Shown here piece by piece: positions 9,801 to 23,319 of a stretch of DNA of 64,000 nt. The translations under genes were made by a program, and so were the position numbers. Within the stretch, counting starts at the first letter, position 1, and the number at the start of each line of letters is the position of its first letter. Origin of the DNA: Scedosporium boydii (taxonomy: Eukaryota > Ascomycota > Sordariomycetes > Microascales > Microascaceae); the NCBI GenBank assembly GCA_002221725.1, contig NJFT01000018.1:1-64000 (forward strand), read 5' to 3'. The notes beneath the pieces were generated by a model, which worked only from the letters and a program-made list of their open reading frames with translations, was not told the origin of the DNA and did no database searches.

Positions 9801-12800
9801 ATGACGACGGACTGGCGGCTGAGGGCATCTCCTTTATCCAAGTTTCGATCCGTGCGACAGCTTTCTTTGGCCCATCCGCTACAATGTACGTGTACATTTG
9901 CCTCGCCCTAGACTAGTTGATCTTGTTCTGAACCCCCCTGCTTTGTAGGAACTATAGAAAAGGCGAGGTTCCGGCACCGAAGCCGGGTGCGATTCTAAAG
10001 AAACAGCGACAATCTGGGAGCGAGCGATTGGTAAGTGGCTTGGGAGGGTCCCCGCGCTAACAGGACGTCCTATGACTTCAGAGTACAGACTGACACCACT
10101 CTTAGAAGAAGTTGGACCATGCCAATGCTCCTGTGAATACTCTCGATCGTCGTCCTTCGAACAAGACTTCGACTGCGCAAACACTCTACGTGGAGATAAG
10201 AGGGGCCCCCGTGAAATCTCAAACCACCCCAAAACGCCCGCCACCTGCTCGGCCGATAGTCGAAGAGAGCCGGCCAGCCAAGCGCCCGCGAACCAATTTA
10301 GATGTGCCCAACGTCGCTTCTGGCCACACGTCACAGGTACCTATTGAGATAGAATCTATAGCTGCCTCCAGCACGATGTCTTTTCCCGCACGCAGCCCTC
10401 GGAATCGAGACTCGAAAATGCAGCTGCGCCAGGAGGAATTTCGGAACATTTCCAGTTTGAGTACCTCACGGTCGAGGAGACGCCGGACCAGGATTCATAG
10501 GGGCTGGAAGGCCGCCAACCCTGAAGCTATTGAGGGGAGTGATCGCTCAGTCATTTCAGCTTCTCCAAAACCTCCAAGCCCCGATGAGCTGAGAAACCAC
10601 TCTCCGCCAGCCGACAGATCTGATGTCCCCCTCTTTCTTAAACCGGTGATCAAGTCGGATGTTCCCGGGACAGGAGCTCCTCTAGAGGGACCTAAGAACC
10701 GGACAAACTCTGTTCCTCTCGACGACATCTCCGAAGATGAGCTTGCCATTAGCAGCATCGGGAAGAAGCGCCCCTCCTCACGAGCGAAATGCCCTGCTAC
10801 TAACGATGCGGGTGCGCAGGTTGGGCAGGGCTCCGAGTTCGCTTTGCGTCGGGCAGTCTCCGGAACCCACGTCTATGAACCTGAGCAAGGATTTTCTCTC
10901 GCTCCTCTTCCCGGGAGCCAAGTTGTACTCCAAGCAATTGCACTTACCGGAGAAAGTCTCCATCTTCCCTGGTTGCGCATACACCTAGGACGCATTAACG
11001 CGGTTACGTACGGCGGTGATGGGTGCCAGATTGTTTCTATCTATCGACCACAGAGCACCAGTGCGAACGACACTCCCTCGAAACTGGTCTTGGAATTTCA
11101 GGAAGAGGAACAATCGAAGCGATTTACTCAAATGCTCCGGCAAAGTACTGTGAATGTGACGATGAAATTTCAGCAAAGGTCCAAGTAAGAGAAGCTCCGC
11201 CCTAGGACCATGACGTGAGACTAACCGTGAGCTAGTCAATGGATGAATTTAGCTGCTCAACGGCTATTTGACGAGGCCCGCAAGGGTACCTCACTTGAGT
11301 CAAATGGCCCTGATGCAACGCCTGATACCACGGATAATACCAGCGTGAACGACGGTTCTGGGCTGACCCAGAAACCTGCACCGGGTGCCAAGCCGAAGAC
11401 AACACCTAAACGGCCCGTGAATAAGAAGACTAAGAAGGCCACTCCGAATACTGAATGGTCCATACGCAACACAGACTGGGAGAAATCTTGGGATCGGTCG
11501 CTCATCTATCCACGGATAGGTAGAGATAGAGCAACTGTCGACAAACATGATATTGCCAGGCTTGATGAGGGAGGATTTCTCAATGATAACCTCATCCTTT
11601 GCTACCTACGGTATCTTCAAGCGAGCGCCGAGGTTGAAGCCCCGGGGATTTCACGTCGTGTTTATTTCATGAACACATACTTCTTTAGTACCCTATCGGT
11701 AGGAGAGGGTACTTCGATCAATTATGATGGCGTTAAAAAGTGGACCGCGAAGGTCGACCTCTTCTCATACGACTACATCGTGGTCCCTGTGAACGAGAAT
11801 TTTCACTGGTATGTCTTAATCGTTTGCAACCCCAGCAAATTGCTACCTCCAGGTATCGGCTCCGAGCAAGAACCTGTTCCGATAGACGTGGATGAAGGCT
11901 CCCAAGAGAATGCAAGAGGGTCATCCCTTCCCATGAAGGTCGATGATGACGCGCCACCTGACAGCCAGGAGGCGAGCAACAAGAAGTCCAACTCATCTAC
12001 TTCGTCCAGAGGTCGGCGGAAATCCCAAAGGAGACATGTACAGCCCGATCGGAAATACGACCCCCAAGATTTCCTCGTTATCAGCCTTGACTCCCTTGGC
12101 GCTACCCAACACTCAGCTTGTGAGATGCTCAGGGACTATTTACTCCAGGAGGTCGAATATCGGAAAAAAGTGAAGCCCCAAAGCCCAGCATCAACTGGCC
12201 TGGCGGCCAAAAACATTCCCACGCAGGGCAACCTTTGCGATTGTGGCGTGTATCTCCTTGGCTATAGCAAGCATTTCCTCGCTGACCCAGACGGCTTCAT
12301 CACAACCCTATTAAAGCAGGAGAAGCCGACGTGGAAAATTGACGCCCCGGGCCTGCGGACTGAAATTCGAGAGACAATTTTCGATCTCCATCGACAACAG
12401 ACGTTGGAGACGCAGGCCGAGAATGCGCAGAAAAAGAAAGAGAAGAAAAGGCAAGATGCTAGGCATCAAACTACCCCATCTCCACCGAATTCAGCCAATG
12501 GCGGGCGAAAAACCCCTAGTCCAGGGCTCGAAATGTCGGCAGAGCCCTTTACTTCGAACCAGAATTCGCCCAGACATGGGGGCGCTGTTTCTATGGTAGT
12601 ACAAGCTACACCCGATCCTGGCTGTGAACCTTCATCTGCAGAAGCCATGGAGGAAGATGTTGCCTCCAAGTATGGTCGTCCTTCTACCAAGCACCAAGTG
12701 TCAAGTCCCTTGGCGACTTGTGGCAATAAGTTAGACAGGCCACTAGACATTAGGCCGTCCGTGGAAGACGATGCTCTCGAGACACCAAGCACGTCTGAAG

Positions 12801-13309
12801 AAACAACGTCGACTTCCGATCAGGATATAGGCAGGGCGCATTTCGAGCAGGAAGATCAGCCATACCTTTCGCCGGTGACACACTCACCCCACGAAACGTG
12901 GTCGTTTAAGAAACTTCCGCCCGAATCTGAAGCCGCGATCCGGCCGTCAATTGAGGCTCAAGACGGCGTAATCGGTGATGAGCCCGTCTTCATTGATACA
13001 ATACCGTCGTCATCCCCGTCTCAACGAGTTATCGCTAGCCCTGCTGCAGCTGTCAAGTTGCCTAGAAAGCGGCCAGTTAAGGTAATTGACGTCGACGGCG
13101 ACGAGCAACAACCTCCTATGCAGCGTCAGCAGCGACGGAGGGAGACAGGTACCCGAAGCCAGTACTTTGCATCTAACGATGCGGACCGTGATCCCATCTA
13201 TGTCCCAAGGGAGACAAGATCTGCTGGCACCGTTAAAATAGCCGTTGAAGATGATGGATCCCCACGCGCTAAGAGGAGACGAGTTAAGACCATCGATCTC
13301 TTGGACTAG
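9801..13309 (+). CDS. ULP2: Ulp2-type SUMO-specific cysteine protease
   Basis: Four exons give 1107 residues: 9801-9889, 9949-10030, 10106-11184 and 11236-13309. The third exon cannot be the start, because its apparent first residue is a TTG. The two small upstream exons supply an ATG (MTTDWRLRASPLSKFRS) and a conserved-looking stretch NYRKGEVPAPKPGAILKKQ. The first donor (GTGTAC) is non-consensus but is the only one that keeps frame. The C48 protease domain begins near residue 500 and carries the catalytic set His607 (NFHWYVLIV), Asp702 (SLDSLG), Gln747 (PTQGNL) and Cys753 (CDCGVYLL). A disordered insert of about 70 residues between His and Asp is typical of Ulp2 rather than Ulp1. The long tails are Ser/Pro-rich and include SUMO-interaction-like motifs (PIDVDEG, KVIDVDGDE and the terminal KTIDLLD). 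It is expected to trim poly-SUMO chains in the nucleus. It converges on RRP9. Confidence 0.88.
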
Positions 13310-13868
13310 CTGTGGTTCAGATCAGATCCCTCTTCGCTCCTCCATCTGAGTGTAGAGAGAAGCCTGCATAGGTACAGAATAGGGCGAGTAGGGAGCTGCT
13401 TGAGAGGGGAGGGGAGGGACGAAGCGAATAGCATTTAGAACGGCGTTGTTTGTTGTTTATTACGAAAGATACCAGAAAGGTAGACGTGTTATTCAGCGCA
13501 TGATTTGTTTGACATGGCATTGCGCGATGAAGCCGCCTCTCACGGGTTTTGTGCCGGGGGCTTGATAGATTCGGTCTGAGAAATGAAATTGAGCCTATCC
13601 GATTTATGATGTTGGTGAACGAGCATTAACATGAGCATTAACCGACCGGTTTTTAAACCTGCTCCATCACTAGTAGCTGTGGCTGAAGCCGTCCGTAAGA
13701 AGTGCTATAAATCTGTCTTGAATACCAGAGTGGTGGAAGTCGGACATGTACATAAAAGACATCGATGCGAATCCCACAATGCGATGCTAGAAACGCCTCC
13801 CCATTTTACCACATTGGCTTCTTCATCAAGAAGCGAAGTCTATGACCCAACCTCCAATCTATGTTTCT
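13310..13868. other. Convergent 3' intergenic region
   Basis: 560 nt between the stop codons of ULP2 (+) and RRP9 (-). It presumably holds both 3' UTRs; no gene is seen. Confidence 0.65.
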
Positions 13869-15593
13869 TCAGTCGGACCCATCGTCGGAAGAGTCCTGTT
13901 GCGCAACACCATTCTGCCGGGTGGATACCTTCGGCACCTCGAAGACGACACCACCATTCCTGCCTCCCCCGGCCACCTTCCACCTTCCGAGCCGATGTTC
14001 TTTGCCCACGCCTGCAACAACGCAAAGGCCGTCCGATCCCCTGTCTCCCCTTTCAAATACAGCAATATCGTTAATGACGCCCTTTATCGCCCAGTTATTG
14101 TCAGTCTTGCCCTCCTCACCGTGACCGCCCAACACGCCAACGGGCTCAATCTTCTTCTTATCCTCGCTCAGACGCCAGACGCGCACATAGCCATCCCAAC
14201 TACCGGAAAGAATGACGTCCGAGTACGGTATCGTCTTTAGGGCAGTTATAAACCGGGGTGTCGCGACAGGCGTAGCCTCCGGCTTCGGCTCCCGCTCAGC
14301 GGAGAATTCTGACGGGGAGGGTGGCGGGTCGAGACCGTGGGCTACGGGTACGATGCAGACAGGCTTCTTCTTCTGCAGACTCCAGAGCTGTATGGAGCCA
14401 TTGTCGCTGCCGGTAACGAAGAGGTCGTCGTCGATCATGGCGACGCGGTCCATGCTGCCTTCGTGCCTGAGGGATCTGGGGTCGACGTCGAGTTGGGCTT
14501 TCTTATCTACGGCACCACCGCGGAAGACTAGTTGGGATTCTTCCACAACTTTCCATAGACGAGCGGTTCTGTCCCGCGCACCGACGCTGACGCACCGTTC
14601 TTGGGCGAGGGCGTCGATGTCGACTACTTCATCGCCGTGCCCGAACAAGGTCTGAACATAAGCCATCTCGTCTAAACTCCACACCTTGACCGTGCGGTCC
14701 TTTGAGCAGGAGTATAGCTGGTTCGTCCCCCTCCGGAAGGCTAGACCCGTCACGGCGCCCCGGTGCTGCGTGAAGACACGTCGAGGCGTCAAGGTCTCGG
14801 CGTCGTAGATGATTAGACGCTTGTCAGCACCGCCAGTCGCAACATACTTTCCATCGGGAGATACCGCAACGCATAATATCTCCCCAACGTGTCTCTTGTA
14901 ATTTTTGTCCATCGCTTTTTGGAAGTTTCCTTTGAGGTAGTTCTCGAGCTCGGGCTTCTTCTTCGGAGGTGCAGGAGGTTTCTTGGGCTTCTTTTTCGGA
15001 TTTTGAGGGTATTGGTTCTGAGGAAGGTCTTGTATCCTCCACTTATGCAGGTGCAAATCTTTCGTCGTGGTGTAGGCGTACGGCTCCCTCGCCGCAATGG
15101 ACGTTATGCTCAGCGTGTTGGCCTTGAACTGACAATGAGTGGCCTTGTCGAAGGCCAATTCCGCTGCAAGGTTGCGATAGACTTTTCCTTTCGACTCGGC
15201 AACGTCCTCCTCCAGCCTCGCGGCAATCAGATCCCGGTCAAGATCGGCGGCGTCGAAACCAACATCGTCGACCTGCTGCTTGACATTTTCGAGATATCGT
15301 TCGGCGAGTCTTAGACGGGCCTGGGCGGCAGTCTCTGTCTCCTCTTCAGACTCTGCGGAGACGGCGTCGCTCGCACTCTCCACATCGTTTTCGAACTCGT
15401 CGGAGTCGCTGCCTGAAATCGACTCGTCTCGCTCTGCCCGCTTCTTTGTCGCTCGTGGCGGGGCAGACTTCTTCGCGGCTTGGGCGGTCTTGCCATTGGT
15501 TTTGGACCCAGCAATTCGCTTCTTGGGTGCCTCTGGAGCGGAGGGCCGTTTCCTCTTCTTCAGGGAGCCCGGTACTGTGAAGAAGGAAGACAT
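13869..15593 (-). CDS. RRP9: U3 snoRNP component Rrp9 (U3-55K), WD40 protein
   Basis: Intronless gene of 574 residues. The ATG at 15593 (MSSFFTV) is taken as the start; the longer frame opens at a GTG with no support. The N-terminus is basic and Lys/Ala/Ser-rich with nuclear-localisation character, followed by an acidic Ser/Glu tract (SGSDSDEFENDVES). A helical region (AQARLRLAERYLENVKQQ) is typical of Rrp9 just before the propeller. From about residue 180 a WD40 beta-propeller follows, with blades ending in motifs such as TGGADKRLIIYD, SCSKDRTVKVWS, SVGARDRTARLW, TGSDNGSIQLWS and SGSWDGYVRVW. Rrp9 binds the box B/C region of U3 snoRNA and acts in the small-subunit processome in 18S rRNA maturation in the nucleolus. 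The gene is divergent from PRE1 and shares its promoter region. Confidence 0.93.
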   Translation of the reverse strand: MSSFFTVPGSLKKRKRPSAPEAPKKRIAGSKTNGKTAQAAKKSAPPRATKKRAERDESISGSDSDEFENDVESASDAVSAESEEETETAAQARLRLAERYLENVKQQVDDVGFDAADLDRDLIAARLEEDVAESKGKVYRNLAAELAFDKATHCQFKANTLSITSIAAREPYAYTTTKDLHLHKWRIQDLPQNQYPQNPKKKPKKPPAPPKKKPELENYLKGNFQKAMDKNYKRHVGEILCVAVSPDGKYVATGGADKRLIIYDAETLTPRRVFTQHRGAVTGLAFRRGTNQLYSCSKDRTVKVWSLDEMAYVQTLFGHGDEVVDIDALAQERCVSVGARDRTARLWKVVEESQLVFRGGAVDKKAQLDVDPRSLRHEGSMDRVAMIDDDLFVTGSDNGSIQLWSLQKKKPVCIVPVAHGLDPPPSPSEFSAEREPKPEATPVATPRFITALKTIPYSDVILSGSWDGYVRVWRLSEDKKKIEPVGVLGGHGEEGKTDNNWAIKGVINDIAVFERGDRGSDGLCVVAGVGKEHRLGRWKVAGGGRNGGVVFEVPKVSTRQNGVAQQDSSDDGSD

Positions 15594-16023
15594 AGTTCGT
15601 GGTTTGGCGCGGCGAACGTCGAAATTCCGTGCCTTTCTGATCCCCACGTTAAACAGCTACAATAATTTTTTTTAAAAGGGTCTGCTAGATTCAAAAAAAA
15701 AAAAAAAAAAAATGTTGTCCAGGCTCGACTCGCACTGGGAAAAGGCAGTGGGGCATATGCAGCCAATCATATCGATTTCTGAGTTATGGTCCGTGCAGGG
15801 GAACAAGACCAAGGCGGTGAATTTAGGCAGAACTTCCAATACAATCCAGGCTGAAGCTGGTCTGCGCGTCGTGAGGTGAGATGGCTAGGTCGGCCAGCAC
15901 CTCCATCCCAAGCTCCAACCAAGCTCAACGACTCTCTGAACAGCCCAAACAACAACCACACATCCGCCCAAATTGACCCATCCTAACATCTCGAAACGGC
16001 TATCACAGTGAATCACAGACACA
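15594..16023. promoter_or_regulatory. Divergent promoter of RRP9 and PRE1 with A20 tract
   Basis: 430 nt separate the two start codons. It contains an A20 tract (15693-15712) and a T9/A4 stretch (about 15665-15677), features known to exclude nucleosomes and often found in shared promoters of growth genes. No TATA box or proteasome-associated (PACE) element was recognised. Confidence 0.55.
15693..15712. repeat. Homopolymer tract, 20 A
   Basis: Uninterrupted A20 about 100 nt upstream of the RRP9 start codon and 310 nt upstream of PRE1. Its length may be imprecise. Confidence 0.9.
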
Positions 16024-16862
16024 ATGTACGTTCCCATTACCTAACCGGATTAATTTACTGATTGAGCAATGCTAACCCAAGTACGTCACTCGACAGGGAG
16101 GTACTCTTGGGCATAACTGGAAAGGACTTCACCATCATCGCGGCCTCGAAGGCGGCGATGCGCGGGGCGACGATCCTCAAGGCAGAGGATGACAAGACTA
16201 GGCAACTGAACAAGAGTACGCTTATGGCGTACTCTGGAGAGCCAGGCGACACAGGTTAGAGAGAATCCGGGGACACACACCGTCTTCCAGTGGGCGATAT
16301 GGTCAACCTAGCTAACGCCGAGCACTTACATAGTCCAATTCGCCGAATACATCCAGGCGAATGCCCAACTCTACTCGATGAGGAACGAGACCGATCTTTC
16401 GCCCTCCGCCCTCGCCCACTTCGTCCGCGGAGAGCTGGCCTCGAGCTTGAGGTCGCGCAAGCCCTACCACGTCAACCTCCTTCTCGGCGGTGTCGACCCC
16501 ATCACCCACAAGCCTAGCCTGTACTGGCTCGACTACCTTGCGGCGCTTGCCCCCGTGCCATATGCGGCCCACGGATATGCGCAGTACGTGCCTCTTTGAT
16601 TGTCTCATATATACTTTGCCAAGCACGGGCTAGCCAGCTAACGCGCGTGTGTGCGTCTAGATACTACTGTCTTTCAATCCTCGACAAGCATCATCATCCT
16701 GATATCACCCTTGGCCAAGGCATCAAAATCCTCAACATGTGTGCGGATGAGCTGAAAAGACGGTTACCCATCGATTTCAAGGGCTTGTTGGTCAAGGCCG
16801 TGACCAAGGACGGCATCAGGGATATCGAATTCGACGATGACAAGGTGGTAAAGAGCGCGTAA
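16024..16862 (+). CDS. PRE1: 20S proteasome beta4 subunit (Pre1 / PSMB2)
   Basis: Four exons encode 203 residues: 16024-16025, 16097-16254, 16334-16583 and 16661-16862. The first coding exon contributes only AT and the G of the start codon comes after a 71-nt intron (GTACGT donor, GCTAAC branch). The resulting protein begins [12 protein letters not shown], the canonical beta4 start. There is no propeptide and no N-terminal catalytic Thr, as expected for this inactive beta subunit. Other family blocks are [58 protein letters not shown] and a C-terminal [15 protein letters not shown]. The remaining introns also have CTAAC branch sites (GCTAAC before exons 3 and 4). The protein is a structural part of the 20S core particle in cytosol and nucleus. 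It pairs in function with PRE5 at 28 kb. Confidence 0.92.
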
Positions 16863-18133
16863 AGAAGGATGGGTGTGGTGGAGGGTAGGAAACGGGAATA
16901 CTGTGTACCATTATTGCTGCTAGAGGGTCTATTTGGCCTGGATGCCAGAGGTAATTTGATAACGAAATACCTGAAAGGTCTATACGAGTCCGGTTTTCAC
17001 GTTGTTGCAGCTTCTTTGTCCGCCCCGACTGGACTGAGGGAGCACGGGAATACGGCTGCCGCCAGTCTCCCTCTCTCTCCCCCCTAATTGCCTAAAGCGG
17101 CAAACTATGGGAAATATGGGGTGGTATCCTGAGACTTGGCCTCTCGGAATTTTTTTTTTTTTCTTTTGCCCTTGGTGCAGTCTATGGAGGAAGTCCCTAC
17201 TTCTCTTACCCCCAGACAACATACCCCGAACACATGGCAGGCAAGCCTTGTCCGACATTTAAGAGGATGCGAGAGAAACCTGGGGTGCGTACCCTTCGCT
17301 CCTGGGCCATGTGACCCGTCTCTTCCACCCATTTTTAAGCCTGCATATCGTTAGGTTCGGAGGCATCCAGTCATCCCTCAAGTTCCATGGCTCAACATCC
17401 AATGGCAGAGGGGGGAAAGCCTGCATTGCATGAGCATCATGTATCTGCCCCTATGAGGTGAGACTATTATCATAAGACTTCAAAAGGAAATTGTTGGCGA
17501 TATATTCCAATTATTTTCCCTTCTCAGCTCTTATGAGGACTTGATGGGGAAAAAATTATGGGTAGGAAGAAGGATATGCTGCTAGTTCAACACCTCCTTG
17601 CTTTGCATGTGTTTAGCCAACGACACAGCCAGCCGCCTTCCTTAGTCTGTCAGCGATGTTAAGGGGTGAAGAGACTCTACAATTGTGCCTCCCGATAATT
17701 CCTAAATTGCTACTTCCTTCTGAGAGGGGCGTTATATAATCAAATCTGTGAGCGAACCTGAAAGTTGAGATGTATAAAGCTAGAGATGGGAAGGAGCAAT
17801 GTTGAAAGTAGTCCAGGTATCACATCTAAATGAACAGGAAAGAACAATCTCATCTCACAAATTTCCCAAAGCAGGAGGAGAGCCAGCCCCAGTCTTTCAG
17901 TGCAGTTAGCTTTTCTCTACTCAGAGTTTGAAGTCTCAAATTCATTCCCCCAACCATCTATCTACATCTTCCCCCGACAACTCTTCTCACCACACTTCCT
18001 CATCCTCTCATATCATCATCACCATAAGCAACAACCAACCATTTCTGCATTCAGTGAAAACCTTCCAGCCACACGAGGGTCCAGCCGAAACCTTATCATT
18101 ACAGGCACAAAAAAGCCTGGTTCCAAGCACCAA
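16863..18133. other. Intergenic region and DED1 promoter
   Basis: It contains the PRE1 3' UTR, short T/A runs (for example the T run near 17150) and presumably the DED1 promoter. A TATAAA-like element occurs near 17775. Positions 17900-18130 are CT/CA-rich like a transcribed fungal leader. No gene is recognised. Confidence 0.5.
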
Positions 18134-18882
18134 GTAAGTTGATCTGTTTCGGTTTTCACCTCGCTATGACCTGACCCTTGCCACCCGCCACCCCCCCATA
18201 CATCGCCCAGTTGACGCTGGCGCCAATCATTGGCCTCCCGAAGAGTAAGCGAACACCCTAGAAAAAACGTGGTGACTCGCTATTTTCTCGGAGAACCGGG
18301 CAAGTGCCTGGTGGTTCCAATGTCTGCGAGGTGCGAATTAGATTTGCCCTCGAGAGTAAAACGTTCCCACGCCGCCAGCCAGCTGTTTCTTCGGATCCGC
18401 GAATGCACTGCCAGCGGGCAAGGCGTGTCGTGTCTTTGGCCAGGCAGCACGGCCCTTGGCTCGGCGACCGCGAGAGGCAACTGGAGGACGCGCCTAACCC
18501 TTTTGGGCCAACCCCCAAACCCATAAAAAATTTGCACTGTTTCTGACTGGTCAAAAAAATTATCCCACCATCTCCTTCCCTTTAACTATAACTATTTGGA
18601 CCCAAATTTTTTCTGGACATTTTTTTTCTTTCCCTTCCTTAACCTTACACACTCCTCTTCCCTCCCCCCCAAATTCTTCAAATTCAACGAACATCTCCCC
18701 TCTACGTTACGAGACGAGGTGATAGAGACACACGCGTCCCTGTTGCCACGAAGTTTTCAAATAGACGTTTTTTCGACCTCTTGTCTTTCCTTTGAAGATT
18801 GTTTCTTTTCGTTTCTTCCAGAGGAAATACAAGTTTTTCGGTTTTTTCTTGTTACTGATATAATCTCGTGTATCTATTTCAG
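18134..18882 (+). other. Probable 749-nt intron in the DED1 5' leader
   Basis: A perfect donor (CAA|GTAAGT) at 18134 and an acceptor (CTATTTCAG) ending at 18882 would remove a pyrimidine-rich segment from the DED1 leader and leave about 240 nt of leader before the ATG at 19121. The segment also contains upstream ATGs that splicing would remove. Long leader introns are common in highly expressed fungal genes. Inference only. Confidence 0.45.
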
Positions 18883-19033
18883 CCGTACACGAAACTCCAT
18901 CCAGACCTAATAGATTCGAGAAGAGTTGATAGAGCCTCACCCTCATCTTCCCTTCACCGAACAGCGAAGTTTGGACCACTTTTGTTCTTTATTTCGCCGT
19001 CGAACGACCTTCGTTTCAGTTACGACGATCTGA

Positions 19034-21178
<2,145 letters not shown>

Positions 21179-23319
21179 ACACCAGGTTCCTTCTGTCTGC
21201 TCGGGGAGGTCGTATGAAACTGAGGTCATCATCAGCCTTGGACGAAACCCCCCCTCCCCCTACACTGACTATGAAAATGGTCACCTCGAGAGCAAGAAGG
21301 GTTTGCCCTTTAATGGGCTCAGCGTGCAGTTGATCCACGCCTGACACCACACCTGGCCTGATTGGCCCTGTGGTCGTCTCTTTTTCTTTTTCATTCAACG
21401 GAATAGTCCCGGTCGATACTGCTTTTTTTTTCCCACTTTGATTCGTCTTTTTTCTTTTGCGTCATTTCCGTCACGGCCCACCATGACCCAGACACGCGAT
21501 TCGGATGCCCGTCAGGAGAAGGGTAAATCGTAGGATCATCCACGAGATGATCCTTTTTCTGATTTTGATTTGCTGAACCTCATTCGCATTTGATACCCTT
21601 GGTGATCGATTGGGAAACTGCGACGACAAAAAAGCATTTGGAACGCATTCGCTGGCGTTCTAAGAGTGGTGCGCGACTTTTTCGATCTAGGATCTCCAAC
21701 ACGGGGAGGGATCCCAGATCTTTCGAGAGTCATTGCATCACGACGATAATGTTTTTTTCTGGTCACATTTTTTTCTGTCATCGCGGTTTGTTTCCCAGAC
21801 AGCCTTGAGGGCATTTTACTCGTTTTTCACGATAGACAAAAAGGGTCATGGCATCGGCCGCGCTTTTTTCACGACATTTTGTTTTTCTGTTATCCCATAG
21901 ACAAAAGTTGATTTCTCGGTTCACCAAGTCGAGGATGCTCGCATCGGTCTCTCCTACGGCAACAGGAGCTTTGCACACAGATGCTAATAGAGAGGGACAT
22001 GAGCATTAGACTGGTAATATTAGGACAACGGACGGATTTTCATTTTTTATTTCGGCCTCGTCGTTTCGAGACATGAGGGAGGGTCCTACGCGGAGGACCT
22101 TTTTTCTTCAAGGACGCTCCACCCAAGGAAGGGAAACATGCGAAAGGAAAGAAAAATGGATGTTTTTGTTTTCTAGGTCTTTGGAGGAGGGACTGGTTGA
22201 TTTGAGTGGAAACATGATACCCCCTTCCCACAATTACAGGGTCCTTTTTGTTCTTTTGACCATTGCTCTCGAAAGCAACGACATAGACGAGGCGCTCGAA
22301 CAGGCATGGAATGGATCTTTTTTTAGTCCCCGGCGGCAGGTCCGGGTCCATGGTGAGAAGATGGACCTGGGGCTGCGCTGGGGCGGCGTCTTTCATGGAC
22401 ATAGGAACGAACATTACATGCACGGGGCGAAGGCTTTATTTTGAGTGCCTTATGAGTGCCCCCTCGTTTAACGAGCCAGTCTGGACTGAGAAGTCAAGCA
22501 AAAAATAAAAATGCTCAATGATTTGAGTTTGCAGGCAATTCCTGACTTGTGCCCTCTTCGATGATTTGATGTGATTGATGTGCTCTATATGCTCACCCAA
22601 GTGTTGTGACTGGAAGATAGATCGTCGACTCTAGATCGACGCAGTATCCTCGTGTGAAAATGAAAGCACTTTGTAGCGTTGATGACGAGGGCAGGCCAAG
22701 TGGCGGTTGGCGCCTTGACTGTGTTAATTCAATTCTGTAACTGTCATTTTTAGTACCACTTCATATTTGTTTTCGAAGGAGTGTACAATGATGCGGTGAA
22801 TATCCGCACTGTTTCTGTAAATGCCGATCCAGGAACCCGTTTCAGAGCAGCTCTGAACTGAGGTTTGGTTGTTCCACGGTGAATCAACTTCAGCTCACCC
22901 ATTGCGGCGCAGCCTATCACAACCAGCAGATGCCCAACCCGTACAGCCTCCTGCATTTCGCCAACGTGTATTATCGACAGCCGATGGTATCGGGGAATCT
23001 CTCCCGACCCTCGCCTGACACTTTTTTATCTCCCAAATCCGCCAACAGCTTCGCGAATCGATAAAGAAACGCACGACCGGGAACTTAAGTTGCCTTGAAG
23101 CAAAATAATAATCCAGGGACGCCTACGAGAGAATAGATCCTCCGCCGCCGGACCAACCTCGGAATCGGAATCGGGCCACGCTGGACCCGTTACAGCGATC
23201 GGAAGACACGAGCAGTCCCCACGAAATAAACGAACGTTGCGACACGCCCGATATTCGTCTCGTTTCTTTTCCTCCCGATACCAACAAGATACTTTTACAC
23301 AGAAATAAAAGGATAGAAG
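21179..23319. other. 2.1-kb region without a recognised gene
   Basis: Downstream of DED1. The first part is T-rich and probably contains the DED1 3' UTR. A perfect hairpin lies at 21532-21554 (separate entry). Short frames at 22040-22510 have no family features. The last 300 nt are probably the promoter and leader of the AMP-binding-like gene. Confidence 0.5.
21532..21558 (+). other. Perfect 9-bp hairpin followed by T5
   Basis: AGGATCATC and GATGATCCT are perfectly complementary around a 5-nt loop (CACGA), with five T at the 3' base. It lies about 350 nt after the DED1 stop. It could be a 3' UTR stem-loop or the end of a short Pol III type transcript. It resembles a bacterial intrinsic terminator, which has no role here. 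Confidence 0.5.

Noticed and set aside
21532..21558. Bacterial-type intrinsic terminator
   Set aside because: The shape fits, but the DNA is eukaryotic nuclear sequence; kept only as an unexplained hairpin.
22040..22508. Short frames on both strands as a gene
   Set aside because: Low complexity, no family features, no splice partners.
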